Below, piece by piece: positions 1-9,600 of a DNA stretch of 64,000 nucleotides. Where the stretch lies: contig JAWKZI010000003.1 in assembly GCA_041396045.1 (NCBI GenBank), forward strand, positions 1-64,000, in the 5' to 3' direction. The stretch's first letter is position 1. Every line of letters starts with the position of its first letter. The position numbers were made by a program, and so were the translations under genes. Below the pieces are notes generated by a model. That model searched no databases and was not told the origin of the DNA. It worked only from the letters and a program-made list of their open reading frames with translations. This DNA comes from SHZI01 sp041396045 (lineage in GTDB: Bacteria; Pseudomonadota; Gammaproteobacteria; Steroidobacterales; GCA-2729495).

Positions 1-900
1 CTGGTAGCCCGCGAGAAGCAACTGGATGCCAGGACATACCCCGACGTGATACGGGCCTTGCGCCAGGCACAGATCAGCAATGACGACACGCTGGCGCTGT
101 ATCAAAGCCGGCTGGCTGCCATTGAGAAGATCATCCAGCGCGAGAAACTCGTGAGCCTGCCGGAGCGCGAGGCCATCGTTCGTCTGGCCACGCCGGCCGA
201 AAGTGCGGCCCAGCCCGCACCCCATATGGTGGCGCCACCCTTCGTCAATAACCACGGCGAACGCGGCCAGTTTGTCTTGCCATTGACCATGCCATCGACA
301 GATGGCACAACGCTTGGTGAAGCGCTCGATGATTTCAGTTTCGATGCGGCTTCATGGACGCTCACCGCCCACGAAGTACGCCCCGGTCACGAACTGCAGT
401 TTTCCCGCATGCTGGAAGACGGTGTTTCGCTGGCTCGCGCCGTGTTTGCCTTCAACAGCGTGAATGTCGAAGGCTGGGCACTGTATTCGGAAGCAGAAAT
501 CCAGCCCTATCTACCGCTGGACGGGCAGTTGATCGCGCTGCAGTTCCGGCTGCTGCGGGCGGCACGGGCCTTTCTGGATCCGGGTCTGCAGTCTGGCGAT
601 ATCAGTCTGGACGAGGCCCGACGCGTACTTGTAGATGACGTGGTCATCAGCAACGCATTTGCCGATCAGGAACTGCAGCGCTATACCTTCAGGTCACCCG
701 GCCAGGCCACCAGCTATTTCTATGGCTACCAGCGGTTGCTGGATTTGCGCGCCCGCGTGGAAATTGCGTTGGGCAAGTCATTCAACCAACAGCGTTTTCA
801 CGATTTCATCCTGAGCCAGGGCTTGTTGCCGCCGGATCCGCTTGCCCAGGCTGTGCTGAAGGATTTCGTACCTGCCGAATCAGGTCGCAGCGCCCGGTAG
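1..900 (+). CDS. DUF885 family protein (5' end outside window)
   Basis: The reading frame is open from the first base, so the N-terminal part lies outside the window; about 299 residues are visible. DUF885 proteins are a bacterial family with a metallopeptidase-like His/Glu motif. Here the motif reads HEVRPGH (about residue 122 of the visible part), followed by the usual E in NVEGWALYSE. The family assignment rests on this motif pair and on the YFYGYQ segment near the end. Substrate and cellular location cannot be told because any signal peptide is missing. The gene ends convergently with the small unknown gene on the other strand. Confidence 0.8.
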   Translation: MVAREKQLDARTYPDVIRALRQAQISNDDTLALYQSRLAAIEKIIQREKLVSLPEREAIVRLATPAESAAQPAPHMVAPPFVNNHGERGQFVLPLTMPSTDGTTLGEALDDFSFDAASWTLTAHEVRPGHELQFSRMLEDGVSLARAVFAFNSVNVEGWALYSEAEIQPYLPLDGQLIALQFRLLRAARAFLDPGLQSGDISLDEARRVLVDDVVISNAFADQELQRYTFRSPGQATSYFYGYQRLLDLRARVEIALGKSFNQQRFHDFILSQGLLPPDPLAQAVLKDFVPAESGRSAR

Positions 901-914
901 GAGCGACTGCATCC

Positions 915-1424
915 TCAAGCCAGGCGGGATCGGGCAGCCGAGAGCAAAACCTGCGAATAGAGTTTGTGAAAGCCCATCAGGGCGCTGAAGACCGGGCCCA
1001 GTGAGGGCCGGCTGTGTGGCGACTTCATCTGCGGAATGACTGCCGACCCGAAATACAGACGCGTATTCGTGCCACTGCCCGTATCCACTGGTACAACCAT
1101 CAGCCAGGAACGGGTGCGGCCGCGAAGGTCGGCGAGCAATAGCTGGGTATCATCACGAGCCTCAACACGCCAGGCGGCGAAGGTGTCGCGCGTGCCCGCG
1201 CCAAGCTGCGCTGCTTCGGCATCGGTGGACGGTCGCGACAACAGCAGCCTGAGGATCAGGCGTTCTGCCTTGAACACCGGCGTGGTGTAAAAGGCGGCCA
1301 CGTACCGCGCCAGCGAGACGTCGCCCGCATGGCTGGTGACGTAACAGTCGGTATGCGCACCGCCGTGTCGATAGCGATCCAGAAGCGCATTTGCCGGCAG
1401 CGCGCAGGCATCAACCAGGAACAT
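915..1424 (-). CDS. conserved hypothetical protein, about 169 aa
   Basis: I do not recognise this family. The chosen ATG at 1424 gives a protein starting MFLVDACALP. It lies 16 bases downstream of the cupin gene on the same strand, so the two are probably co-transcribed; a longer in-frame start would overlap the cupin gene. The protein is mixed alpha/beta with hydrophobic strands such as SWLMVVPV and a basic C-terminus. There is no signal peptide, membrane segment or recognisable catalytic motif. It could have an SRPBCC-like fold, but that is only an impression. Confidence 0.6.
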   Translation of the reverse strand: MFLVDACALPANALLDRYRHGGAHTDCYVTSHAGDVSLARYVAAFYTTPVFKAERLILRLLLSRPSTDAEAAQLGAGTRDTFAAWRVEARDDTQLLLADLRGRTRSWLMVVPVDTGSGTNTRLYFGSAVIPQMKSPHSRPSLGPVFSALMGFHKLYSQVLLSAARSRLA

Positions 1425-1440
1425 GAACCACCCGCATTCG

Positions 1441-1923
1441 CTAGATTTTCCTGCCTCCCGCAGGCTCGGAAATCTGGTCCAGATCGACGAGGTTCCAGGG
1501 CAAACCCTTGTTGCGGTAAATCCGTTTCCGTTGGGCCGGATAGTCACCCACATCATGGTCCAGGCGCTGCCCCACCACGATGCATCGAAGTACGGACGAG
1601 CCGGTATTTTTCAGCTTGTGCGCATCGCCACCGGCGCGGTACCCGATGAAGTCACCCGCTTTGACGTGGTGGACTGATTCGCCGATCGTCGCCTCCGCTT
1701 CACCGTCAAGAACGTAGACACATTCATCCTCGTAATGGTGTTTGTGCAGTTCGGTCGAGTCGTGGCCCGGGGCGACTTCGATAAGGTGGAAACCGAAACC
1801 ACTGAGTCCGGTCAGATCCCCCAGGGACTTGTTGACACGCCTGGCGTTGTCGTTGAGGAAATGTGTCTTTTCAATGCCTTCGAAAGCATCGATTTCTTCG
1901 CGCGTGATGAGGTACTTGTTCAA
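1441..1923 (-). CDS. cupin domain protein
   Basis: A 160-residue single-domain cupin. The first cupin motif is seen in HKHHYEDECVYVLDGEAE (around residue 60), with the metal ligands H, H and E. The second is a G-D-F-[..]-H-x-L-x-N segment (GGDAHKLKN, around residue 100). Such small cupins bind a divalent metal and act as dioxygenases, isomerases or binding proteins, so the substrate cannot be named. The gene lies just downstream of the PLP-enzyme gene on the same strand (31-base gap) and upstream of an unknown gene, forming a probable three-gene unit. Confidence 0.8.
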   Translation of the reverse strand: MNKYLITREEIDAFEGIEKTHFLNDNARRVNKSLGDLTGLSGFGFHLIEVAPGHDSTELHKHHYEDECVYVLDGEAEATIGESVHHVKAGDFIGYRAGGDAHKLKNTGSSVLRCIVVGQRLDHDVGDYPAQRKRIYRNKGLPWNLVDLDQISEPAGGRKI

Positions 1924-1954
1924 ACCAGGTTCCTCCGGAGGCGGACAGCTACTT

Positions 1955-3124
1955 CTACGGCTGATCCTTCGCGGTCAGGGAATGATCCAGGTCGGCCAGC
2001 AGATCGCCGATGCCCTCGATGCCGATGGATAAGCGCACGAGGTTATCCGCAATGCCCATTTTCTGCCGGACGTCAGCCGCCACACTGGAGTGACTCATGG
2101 TGGCCGGCTGACCAGCCAGACTTTCCACGGCACCCAGGCTCTCGGCCACCGTGAACAACTGCAGCCGGTCCATGAAAGCTTTCACTGCACTGGCACTGCC
2201 CTTGATCTCAAAAGAGACCACGCCACCAAAGGCCCCCATCTGACGCTTTGCCAGTGCGTGTTGCGGATGGTCCGGCAGACCCGGGTAGTACACCCGGGCA
2301 ACAGCCGGATGCTTCGCCAGATGCCGGGCGACAGCCAGCGCATTCGCGCAATGGCGCTCCATGCGCAGCGCCAGAGTCTTGATGCCACGGAGCACAAGGT
2401 AGGAATCGAAAGGCCCGAGCACACCGCCCGATGCGCTGCGCAACAGATGCAGTTGCTGACCCAGTTCGAGGTCCCTGACCACGTTGACACCGCCCAATAC
2501 ATCCGAATGTCCGCCCAAATACTTGGTGGCGGAATGCATCACGATATCGACACCGAGTTCCAGCGGCCGCTGATAGCAGGATGTTGCAAAGGTGTTGTCC
2601 ACACAGGTCAACAGCTTGTGCTCTCGCGCGATGGCGACAACTGCCTCAATGTCCGTAATTTTCAATAGCGGATTGGTGGGCGTCTCGATCCAGATGAGTC
2701 TGGTCGTCGGGCGTACCGCAGCGGACACCGCGGCGATATCCGTCATGTCGACATAGCTGAGTTCAAGCGCGCTGGTACGCCGTCGCACCTGATCGAAAAG
2801 CCGGCGCGTGCCGCCATAGAAATCCAGTGGGGCAATCACATGGCTGCCCGCATCCAGCAAGTCGAGGATGCCGGCTGTGGCTGCCTGACCCGACGCATAG
2901 GCAAGTCCGCGGACACCGCCTTCAAGTTCGGCAACGCAGCGCTCCAGTGCGTTGCGCGTGGGATTGGAGGCGCGGGTATAAACATGTTCACGCGGCTGGC
3001 CCAGTGCTTCCCACTCGAAGGTGGTACTGGTCACGATGGGCGGCATCACGGCGCCGGTGGCGGGATCGGTGGTTTCACCGGCGTGTATGACCTTGGTTTC
3101 GAACTGGGCGGATTTTGCTGCCAT
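1955..3124 (-). CDS. Cys/Met metabolism PLP-dependent enzyme (cystathionine gamma-synthase/lyase type)
   Basis: A 389-residue fold-type I PLP enzyme of the trans-sulfuration family, about the usual length. The PLP lysine is K201 in SATKYLGGHSD. The family's substrate/cofactor loop YTRASNPTRNALE is at residues 49-61 and the phosphate-binding SGQAA at 78-82. Members make or split cystathionine, or carry out related gamma- and beta-eliminations. From sequence alone, cystathionine gamma-synthase, gamma-lyase and beta-lyase cannot be separated. It is transcribed away from prmC and upstream of the cupin gene. A link to the metF-metH operon about 7 kb away is metabolic inference only. Confidence 0.9.
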   Translation of the reverse strand: MAAKSAQFETKVIHAGETTDPATGAVMPPIVTSTTFEWEALGQPREHVYTRASNPTRNALERCVAELEGGVRGLAYASGQAATAGILDLLDAGSHVIAPLDFYGGTRRLFDQVRRRTSALELSYVDMTDIAAVSAAVRPTTRLIWIETPTNPLLKITDIEAVVAIAREHKLLTCVDNTFATSCYQRPLELGVDIVMHSATKYLGGHSDVLGGVNVVRDLELGQQLHLLRSASGGVLGPFDSYLVLRGIKTLALRMERHCANALAVARHLAKHPAVARVYYPGLPDHPQHALAKRQMGAFGGVVSFEIKGSASAVKAFMDRLQLFTVAESLGAVESLAGQPATMSHSSVAADVRQKMGIADNLVRLSIGIEGIGDLLADLDHSLTAKDQP

Positions 3125-3186
3125 GAGACGGCCTTGAAGATTAAAGATCAGGGGATATGCAGGTCGGGCAGGCTAACATAGCCTCC

Positions 3187-4050
3187 ATGAGCACAGTGGA
3201 TCAGTTACTGCGGGACGGTACCCGACGCCTGAGCGGCGTTGGCAACTCACCGCGGCTGGATGCCGAACTGCTGCTCGCCCATGCAATGGGCCAAAGCCGT
3301 GAGACGCTCTATCGATCACTTTGGAACGATGTACCAGCCGATGTGGAGGCCCGCTTTGCAGCATTGCTGACTGAGCGGGAACGACGTCGACCCGTCGCAC
3401 AACTGGTACAGAAGCGCGACTTCTGGACCCTGTCGCTCGCAGTCTCCGACGACACGCTGGTACCGCGTCCGGAGACCGAGTTGCTGGTTGAGCGTGTGCT
3501 CGCACGCATACCGGTCGATGCCAGTTGGCGGATTGTGGATCTGGGCACCGGGGCCGGTGCGATTGCTTTGGCGGTCGCCAGCGAACGGCCACTATGCCAG
3601 GTGCTGGCCACAGACTTCAGCAAAGCAGCACTGACGGTCGCCCGCAGGAATGCCAAAACGCTGGGACTGAAGAACGTCAGTTTCAAGCATGGTGACTGGT
3701 TCGATGCCCTGCCCTCGACCAAGAACCCGAATACACAGTTCCATCTGCTGGTGTCCAACCCGCCGTATGTTGCTGCCCATGAGTGGGCAGACGCCGACCC
3801 GGAACTGCAATTCGAACCCCGTCTCGCACTCGATGGTGGCGACGATGGGCTGGATCCCTACCGGATATTGACGACCACCGCACCGCGCCATCTGATCCCC
3901 GGCGGCTGGTTGTTGCTGGAACACGGCTCCCGGCAAGGCGACGACGTGCGGGTCATGCTGAAACGCGCCGGCTTCGGCAATATCGCGACAGCCAGCGACC
4001 TGGCAGGACGGCCACGGGTCTCGGAAGCCCAGTACGGTGCCCCGCCATGA
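3187..4050 (+). CDS. prmC: peptide chain release factor N5-glutamine methyltransferase PrmC
   Basis: PrmC uses SAM to methylate the GGQ glutamine of release factors RF1 and RF2 in the cytoplasm. The 287-residue protein has the N-terminal helical domain, SAM motif I (VDLGTGAGA, from residue 117) and the diagnostic NPPY motif at residues 191-194. The ATG at 3187 (MSTVDQLL) is preferred over an in-frame start 30 bases upstream because it matches the usual N-terminus. Its usual neighbour prfA is not next to it here. It overlaps no other gene and is followed closely by moeB. Confidence 0.93.
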   Translation: MSTVDQLLRDGTRRLSGVGNSPRLDAELLLAHAMGQSRETLYRSLWNDVPADVEARFAALLTERERRRPVAQLVQKRDFWTLSLAVSDDTLVPRPETELLVERVLARIPVDASWRIVDLGTGAGAIALAVASERPLCQVLATDFSKAALTVARRNAKTLGLKNVSFKHGDWFDALPSTKNPNTQFHLLVSNPPYVAAHEWADADPELQFEPRLALDGGDDGLDPYRILTTTAPRHLIPGGWLLLEHGSRQGDDVRVMLKRAGFGNIATASDLAGRPRVSEAQYGAPP

Positions 4051-4081
4051 ACAACCGTCGCACGCTGCCGGTCAGGGACGC

Positions 4082-4828
4082 ATGAGCAGGGTCGACCCCG
4101 TGCGATACAGCCGTCACCTGACACTTCCGCAGTTCGGCGAAAGTGGTCAACAGCGACTGGAATCAGCCAGTGTTCTGGTGGTGGGCCTTGGAGGCCTCGG
4201 TTCGGTGGCCAGCCTGTATCTGGCCAACGCTGGCGTAGGGCATCTGATCATCAACGACTTCGACCGGGTCGATGCCACCAATCTGCCCCGCCAGATCCTG
4301 TTCAGGGCAGCGGATGTCGGCGAGTTCAAGACTGACGCCACCGCAGAGTATCTGCGGGCCGCCAATCCGGCTCCGCAGGTCACCATGCTGAATCGTCGTC
4401 TGGACACAGACGAGTTGAGCGATGCCGTTCGCAACTGCAGCCTCGTTCTCGACTGTACCGATAATTTTCCCACACGGCTGAACCTGAACCTGGCCTGCGT
4501 GCAGGCCCGCAAACCGATGATCAGTGGCGCCGTGATTCGCTTCGAAGGCCAGGTCGCTGTGTTCGACAATGGCAACAACGAAAGCCCCTGCTACCGTTGC
4601 CTCTATTCCGATGAGGACGACAACTTCGCCAACTGCGCGGGCCAGGGCGTTCTAGCGCCTGTGGCAGGCACCATAGGCACGCTGCTGGCTACCGAGTCAC
4701 TCAAATTCCTGCTGGGCCTGGAATCCGGACTTCGCAACCGGCTGTGGGTCTACGACGGCCTGAGCGGTGCCACCCACAGCATTGGCATCCCCAAGTCAGC
4801 CGACTGCCCGGTGTGCTCCCACGCATGA
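4082..4828 (+). CDS. moeB: MoeB/ThiF family adenylyltransferase
   Basis: This E1-like enzyme adenylates the C-terminal Gly-Gly of a ubiquitin-like sulfur carrier (MoaD in molybdopterin synthesis, or ThiS). Starting at the ATG of MSRVDPVRYSRH it is 248 residues, the usual MoeB length. The nucleotide-binding loop GLGGLGS is at residues 35-41. The zinc-binding cysteine pairs are CYRC (around 180) and CPVC at the C-terminus. It follows prmC by 31 bases, an arrangement common in gammaproteobacteria. MoeB and ThiF are hard to separate by sequence; the prmC neighbourhood favours MoeB. Confidence 0.88.
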   Translation: MSRVDPVRYSRHLTLPQFGESGQQRLESASVLVVGLGGLGSVASLYLANAGVGHLIINDFDRVDATNLPRQILFRAADVGEFKTDATAEYLRAANPAPQVTMLNRRLDTDELSDAVRNCSLVLDCTDNFPTRLNLNLACVQARKPMISGAVIRFEGQVAVFDNGNNESPCYRCLYSDEDDNFANCAGQGVLAPVAGTIGTLLATESLKFLLGLESGLRNRLWVYDGLSGATHSIGIPKSADCPVCSHA

Positions 4829-4847
4829 ACCGCGGCCGGACACCCTG

Positions 4848-6592
4848 CTACTGATCGCGCTGCAGGTTCCGGTATCGGTGGCGGGACTGCACAACCAGTC
4901 CTGACAACAACAGCATTTCCAGTATTGAGAATGCCGACGTACCGCCTGGCAGGGGCGGGCTTTCGGGAGGAGCAGCCTGAACTTCCAGGGACACGGGAAC
5001 GGTGTCGGTAGCCCCACGATTGTCCGTTACCGTGAGTTCGAAGCTCAGGGTTGTCGGCTTGCGCGGATTCCCGAAAGTCGGTGTCGCGCTGACGGGATCG
5101 TTCAGGGTGACTGGTTCGCCCCCGGTTTGTGCCCACGACCAGGCAACGATGTCACCATCGATGTCCTGACTCGCTGATCCGTCCAGCCGCAATCGAAACT
5201 TGGTCGTATCGACCGTCTCTGGCGCTTCAACGTACGCAAGCGGCGGGAAATTTCCGGTTCCGTCGGGCTGTGGTTCACGGACAGAGGTCGTCCGCAGTGC
5301 GACGTCAGCCACATGGTTGCCCAGCCAGTTGACGGACTCGCTGACCATGCCGCGCTCCACGCCTACAAAGCCGTGCGCATTGCCACCATTGTCGGTCAGC
5401 GGAACAGGGTTTCCTTCGCGATCCATAAACGGCAGCACGATATAGGTCGCATCGACGCTGGCTGCCTGCGCTGCGGCCAGCACATGCTGCGACATCCGGT
5501 CCGGAGTGAAATTGTCGCCATTGGCACGTATCAGCAATACCGGCACACCAAGTTTCGTGATTTCGCGCTCGACTACCGAGAACTGTCGGGGCCCCAGTAA
5601 GCTGAGCCAGTTGCGCGGAGTGCGCGCAAGGGGTACGCCGAAGAACGTGTCGTAGTCGCGAAGGATGTCACCCTGGCCATTCGCTACCAGTTGCCTGTTA
5701 AGCGTTACCAGTCCCGGGTACCCGTCGTCAGGACCCAGTGTATCTTCGCGAAACAGCAGATCCCTTGCCACGCTGCGACCGTCGTCCACGGTGCCGAACA
5801 GGCCGACGGCAACCACGCGGGAATCGCCCGTCAGCGAGGGTAAATGGCCGCGTTCTGGGTACCCTGGCTGTGGCCGGCAACAAAGACCTGGCTATATCCC
5901 AGCGACGCCAGCAGATTCATCCCCACACCCAGATCGATACCCGTCGCGTCCTCGAAGAGTACTGTTCCGCCACCGCCGTCGGCGCCAGCATCACGACGGT
6001 CCAGTGCCAGCACCGTGAACCCCTCGGGCGCACCCCACAGTCCCCAGCTCTTCGGCACGCTGCTGCTGAAGGAACCCATGGCACCATGGCTGACCAGAAT
6101 GGCGACTCGTCGTGGACCGGCCGGTGCGGCGTCGTTGATCGGGGTATACAGCGCGCCATGCAATGCCAGGCCGTCACTGGTTTTCAATGTGAGCAGTACA
6201 ACCTCGACGTCAACGTTGAGGCGGCTTTCGCACTGCAGGTCAGCGCTATCGCGACCGGTGCCGCCATCGCAACTGTCGTTGCCGGCGACAGCATCGCTAT
6301 TGTCTCCGACCAGCACATCGTTGCCGCCTTCGCCCAAAAGCGTGTCGTCACCACCTTCGCCGTACAGATCGTCATCGCCATCGCCGCCGCAAATGATGTC
6401 GTTGCCATCACCGCCCAGAATACGATCATTGCCGGCCAGTCCGGCAATTACATCATCACCGGTCGTGCCCCGTAGCTCATCGTTGCCGTCGGTGCCGACG
6501 ATAGTGGCCGGCAGGCCGTTGCAGGACTGCGCCTGCACCGCCGCCGATACTGCCATCAGGAATACAGCTGCAAACAGACTGTACTTGATCAT
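4848..6592 (-). pseudogene. secreted RTX-repeat / alpha-beta hydrolase / PKD-domain protein, split by one frameshift
   Basis: From the ATG at 6592 there is a Sec signal peptide (about residues 1-22) and then five to seven glycine/aspartate-rich RTX calcium-binding nonapeptides (residues about 35-100). An alpha/beta-hydrolase domain follows with the nucleophile elbow GHSQG (S242). The frame breaks at about 5837-5840; adding one base restores IYPSLTGDSRVVAVG and the rest of the hydrolase. A PKD-like domain and a C-terminal tail come last: Gly-Gly, a hydrophobic stretch, then an arginine cluster, resembling envelope-sorting tails. The total length fits exactly one lost base (582 codons). RTX repeats at the N-terminus of a Sec-exported protein are unusual. 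The substrate is unknown. Confidence 0.75.
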
Positions 6593-6642
6593 GATGAGCG
6601 CCTTTGCTGTTGTTTCCCGCCAGCCGGGCTCGCTGGCGGGCT

Positions 6643-9600
6643 TCACTCAGGATCATAAGCCAGATTCGAGGCCAGCCAGCGCTCGGCCGTAGCCAGGTCC
6701 ATCCCCTTGCGCCCGGCATAGTCCTGCACCTGATCCCGGCCAATACGACCAACCGCAAAATATCGGGAATCGGGATGTGAATAGTAAAAGCCACTGACCG
6801 ACGATGCCGGCATCATCACGAACGATTCGGTGAGCTTCACACCGATCTTCTGCTCGGCATCCAGCAACTTCCACAGCGTGGCTTTCTCGGTATGGTCAGG
6901 GCAGGCCGGATAACCGGGTGCCGGCCGGATACCGCGATATTTCTCTGCTATCAGTTCCTCTTTGCTCAGCGACTCCGTGGCGGCGTAGCCCCAATGGACA
7001 CGACGCACTTCTGCGTGCAGCCACTCCGCACAAGCCTCGGCCAGCCGGTCGGCCATGGCTTTGAGCAGAATCGCCGAGTAGTCATCATTGTTGCGCTGGA
7101 ATTCAGCGATGTATGGATCGATTCCGAGGCCGGCAGTGACGACGAAGGCCCCCAGATAATCACGCAAACCGCTCGAATGCGGGGCGATAAAGTCTGCCAG
7201 GCAGGCATTGGGCAGATCGTTCGCCAACGGCTTCTGCTGGCGCAAATGATGGAGAATCGTGACCGGACCCGAGCGCTGCTCATCGGCATACACCGCAACA
7301 TCGTCCTCACCAACACGGTTGGCCGGGAACAAGCCAAATATCGCCCTGGCGGTCAGCCACTTTTCGGCAATGATCCGGTCCAGCATTTTTCGGGCATCCG
7401 CGTACAGGTCGCTGGCCGCCTCGCCAACTACATCATCAGTCAGTACGGCCGGGAAAGTGCCACGAAATGCGTAGGCGTTGAACAAGGGCATCCAGTCGAT
7501 CTGATCCGCCAGCGTCTGCAGCGGAATATCGTCCAGCACCCGGATTCCGGTGAATGTCGGAACCGGTGGTGGTGTGGTCCACTCAATGGCTTTGCGGTTG
7601 GCGCGGGCATCGGCCAGTGACAGCAACGGCGTTGCCTCGGAACGCCGGCCGTGTCGTTCGCGCCGTACGCGGGCATCTTCCTTGACGCTGGCGACGTACG
7701 CCGGCCGGTCCGCATCACTCGACAGTTTCTGGGCCACGCCGACTGCGCGGGAAGCATCCTTCACGTAGACCACCGGACCTTCGTAGTGCGGATCGATCTT
7801 TACCGAGGTATGGGCCGGAGACGTCGTGGCACCACCAATCAGCAACGGCAGCGTGAAGCCCTGCCGCTGCATCTCCTTGGCCACATGCACCATTTCCTCC
7901 AGCGACGGAGTAATCAGGCCGGACACGCCGATCATGTCGGCATTCTCCCGCTGTGCTGTTTCAAGCAGGCGTTCGCACGGCACCATGACACCGAGATCAA
8001 TGACTTCGAAGTTGTTGCACTGAAGGACCACGCCGACGATGTTCTTGCCGATATCGTGCACATCGCCCTTCACGGTGGCCATGACGATCTTGCCGACCTT
8101 CTTGATGCCGGTAGTTTCTCCGGCCTCGATAAAGGGAATCAGGTGGGCGACAGCTTTCTTCATCACGCGCGCGGATTTCACCACCTGCGGCAGGAACATC
8201 TTGCCGGAACCGAACAGGTCGCCGACCACGTTCATGCCATCCATCAGCGGCCCTTCGATCACGTCCAGTGGCTTGTCGGCCAGCAGGCGCGCCTCTTCGG
8301 TATCGGCCACGATAAACTCATCGATACCTTTGACCAGGGCGTGCGACAGGCGTTGCCCTGGTGGCAGCTTCCGCCATTCCTGTGCAGCAGGCTTTGCCAC
8401 ACCACTGGCCGACTCCCGGTAGCGACTGGCAAGTTCCAGCAAGCGCTCGGTAGCATCCGGGCGCCGGTTGAGGATCACGTCCTCGGCAGCGTCGCGTAGC
8501 TCGGGGTCAATTTCCGCATAGATCCCCAGCTGCCCTGCATTGACGATGCCCATATCCATCCCGGCCTGGATGGCGTGATAGAGAAACACCGAGTGCATGG
8601 CTTCGCGCACGGCATCATTACCACGGAACGAAAAGGAGACATTGCTGACACCACCACTGACCAGTGCATGTGGCAGCTGCTTTTTGATGGCGCGTGTGGC
8701 TTCTATAAAGGCCACGCCGTAGTTGTTGTGCTCCTCGATGCCGGTGGCAATCGCAAAGATATTGGGGTCGAAGATGATGTCTTCCGGGGGGAACCCGACT
8801 TTCTCTGTCAGCAGGCGGTAGCAACGTTCGCAGATGGCCAGCTTGCGCTCGGCGGTTTCCGCCTGACCCTCTTCATCGAAAGCCATTACCACTACCGCCG
8901 CACCATGACGACGGATTTCCCGGGCCTGATGGAGAAACGGCTCTTCACCTTCCTTCAGGCTGATGGAGTTGACGATCGACTTGCCCTGAATGCACTTGAG
9001 TCCGGTTTCAAGGACGCTCCATCGGGACGAGTCGATCATGATCGGCACCCGGGAGATGTCCGGCTCGGTGGCCACGATCTTCAGGAACCGGTCCATGGCG
9101 GCTACCGAGTCCAGCATGCCCTCATCCATGTTCACATCAACGACCTGGGCGCCGCTCTCCACCTGCTGGCGGGCGACCGCCAGCGCGCTGGCGTAATCAC
9201 CGGCCACAATCAGTTTGCGGAACTGGGCTGAACCAGCCACGTTGGTCCGCTCACCAACGTTGACGAACAGCGACTCCTCGCCAATATTCAAAGGCTCCAG
9301 CCCGGACAGCCGAAGTTTGGTCTCGATCTTCGGCAGGGAACGCGGTGGATGGCGGGATACAGCGTCGCGAATCGCAGTGATATGGGCCGGGGTCGTGCCG
9401 CAGCAGCCGCCGACCATGTTCAGCATTCCGGCAGAAGCAAACTCGCCCAGCACTGATGCCATGGCGGCGGGCGTGTCGTCGTAGCCGCCGAAAGCATTGG
9501 GCAGGCCGGCATTGGGGTGCACGCTGACGTAAGTATCGGCGATGCGCGACAGCTCGTTGATATGTGGCCGCAGCTCTTTCGCTCCAAGAGCGCAGTTGAA

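Noticed and set aside
6184..6475. Open frames opposite the RTX repeats rich in Ala/Val/Ile
   Set aside because: They are antisense shadows of the glycine/aspartate-rich repeats and have no start-site or family support.
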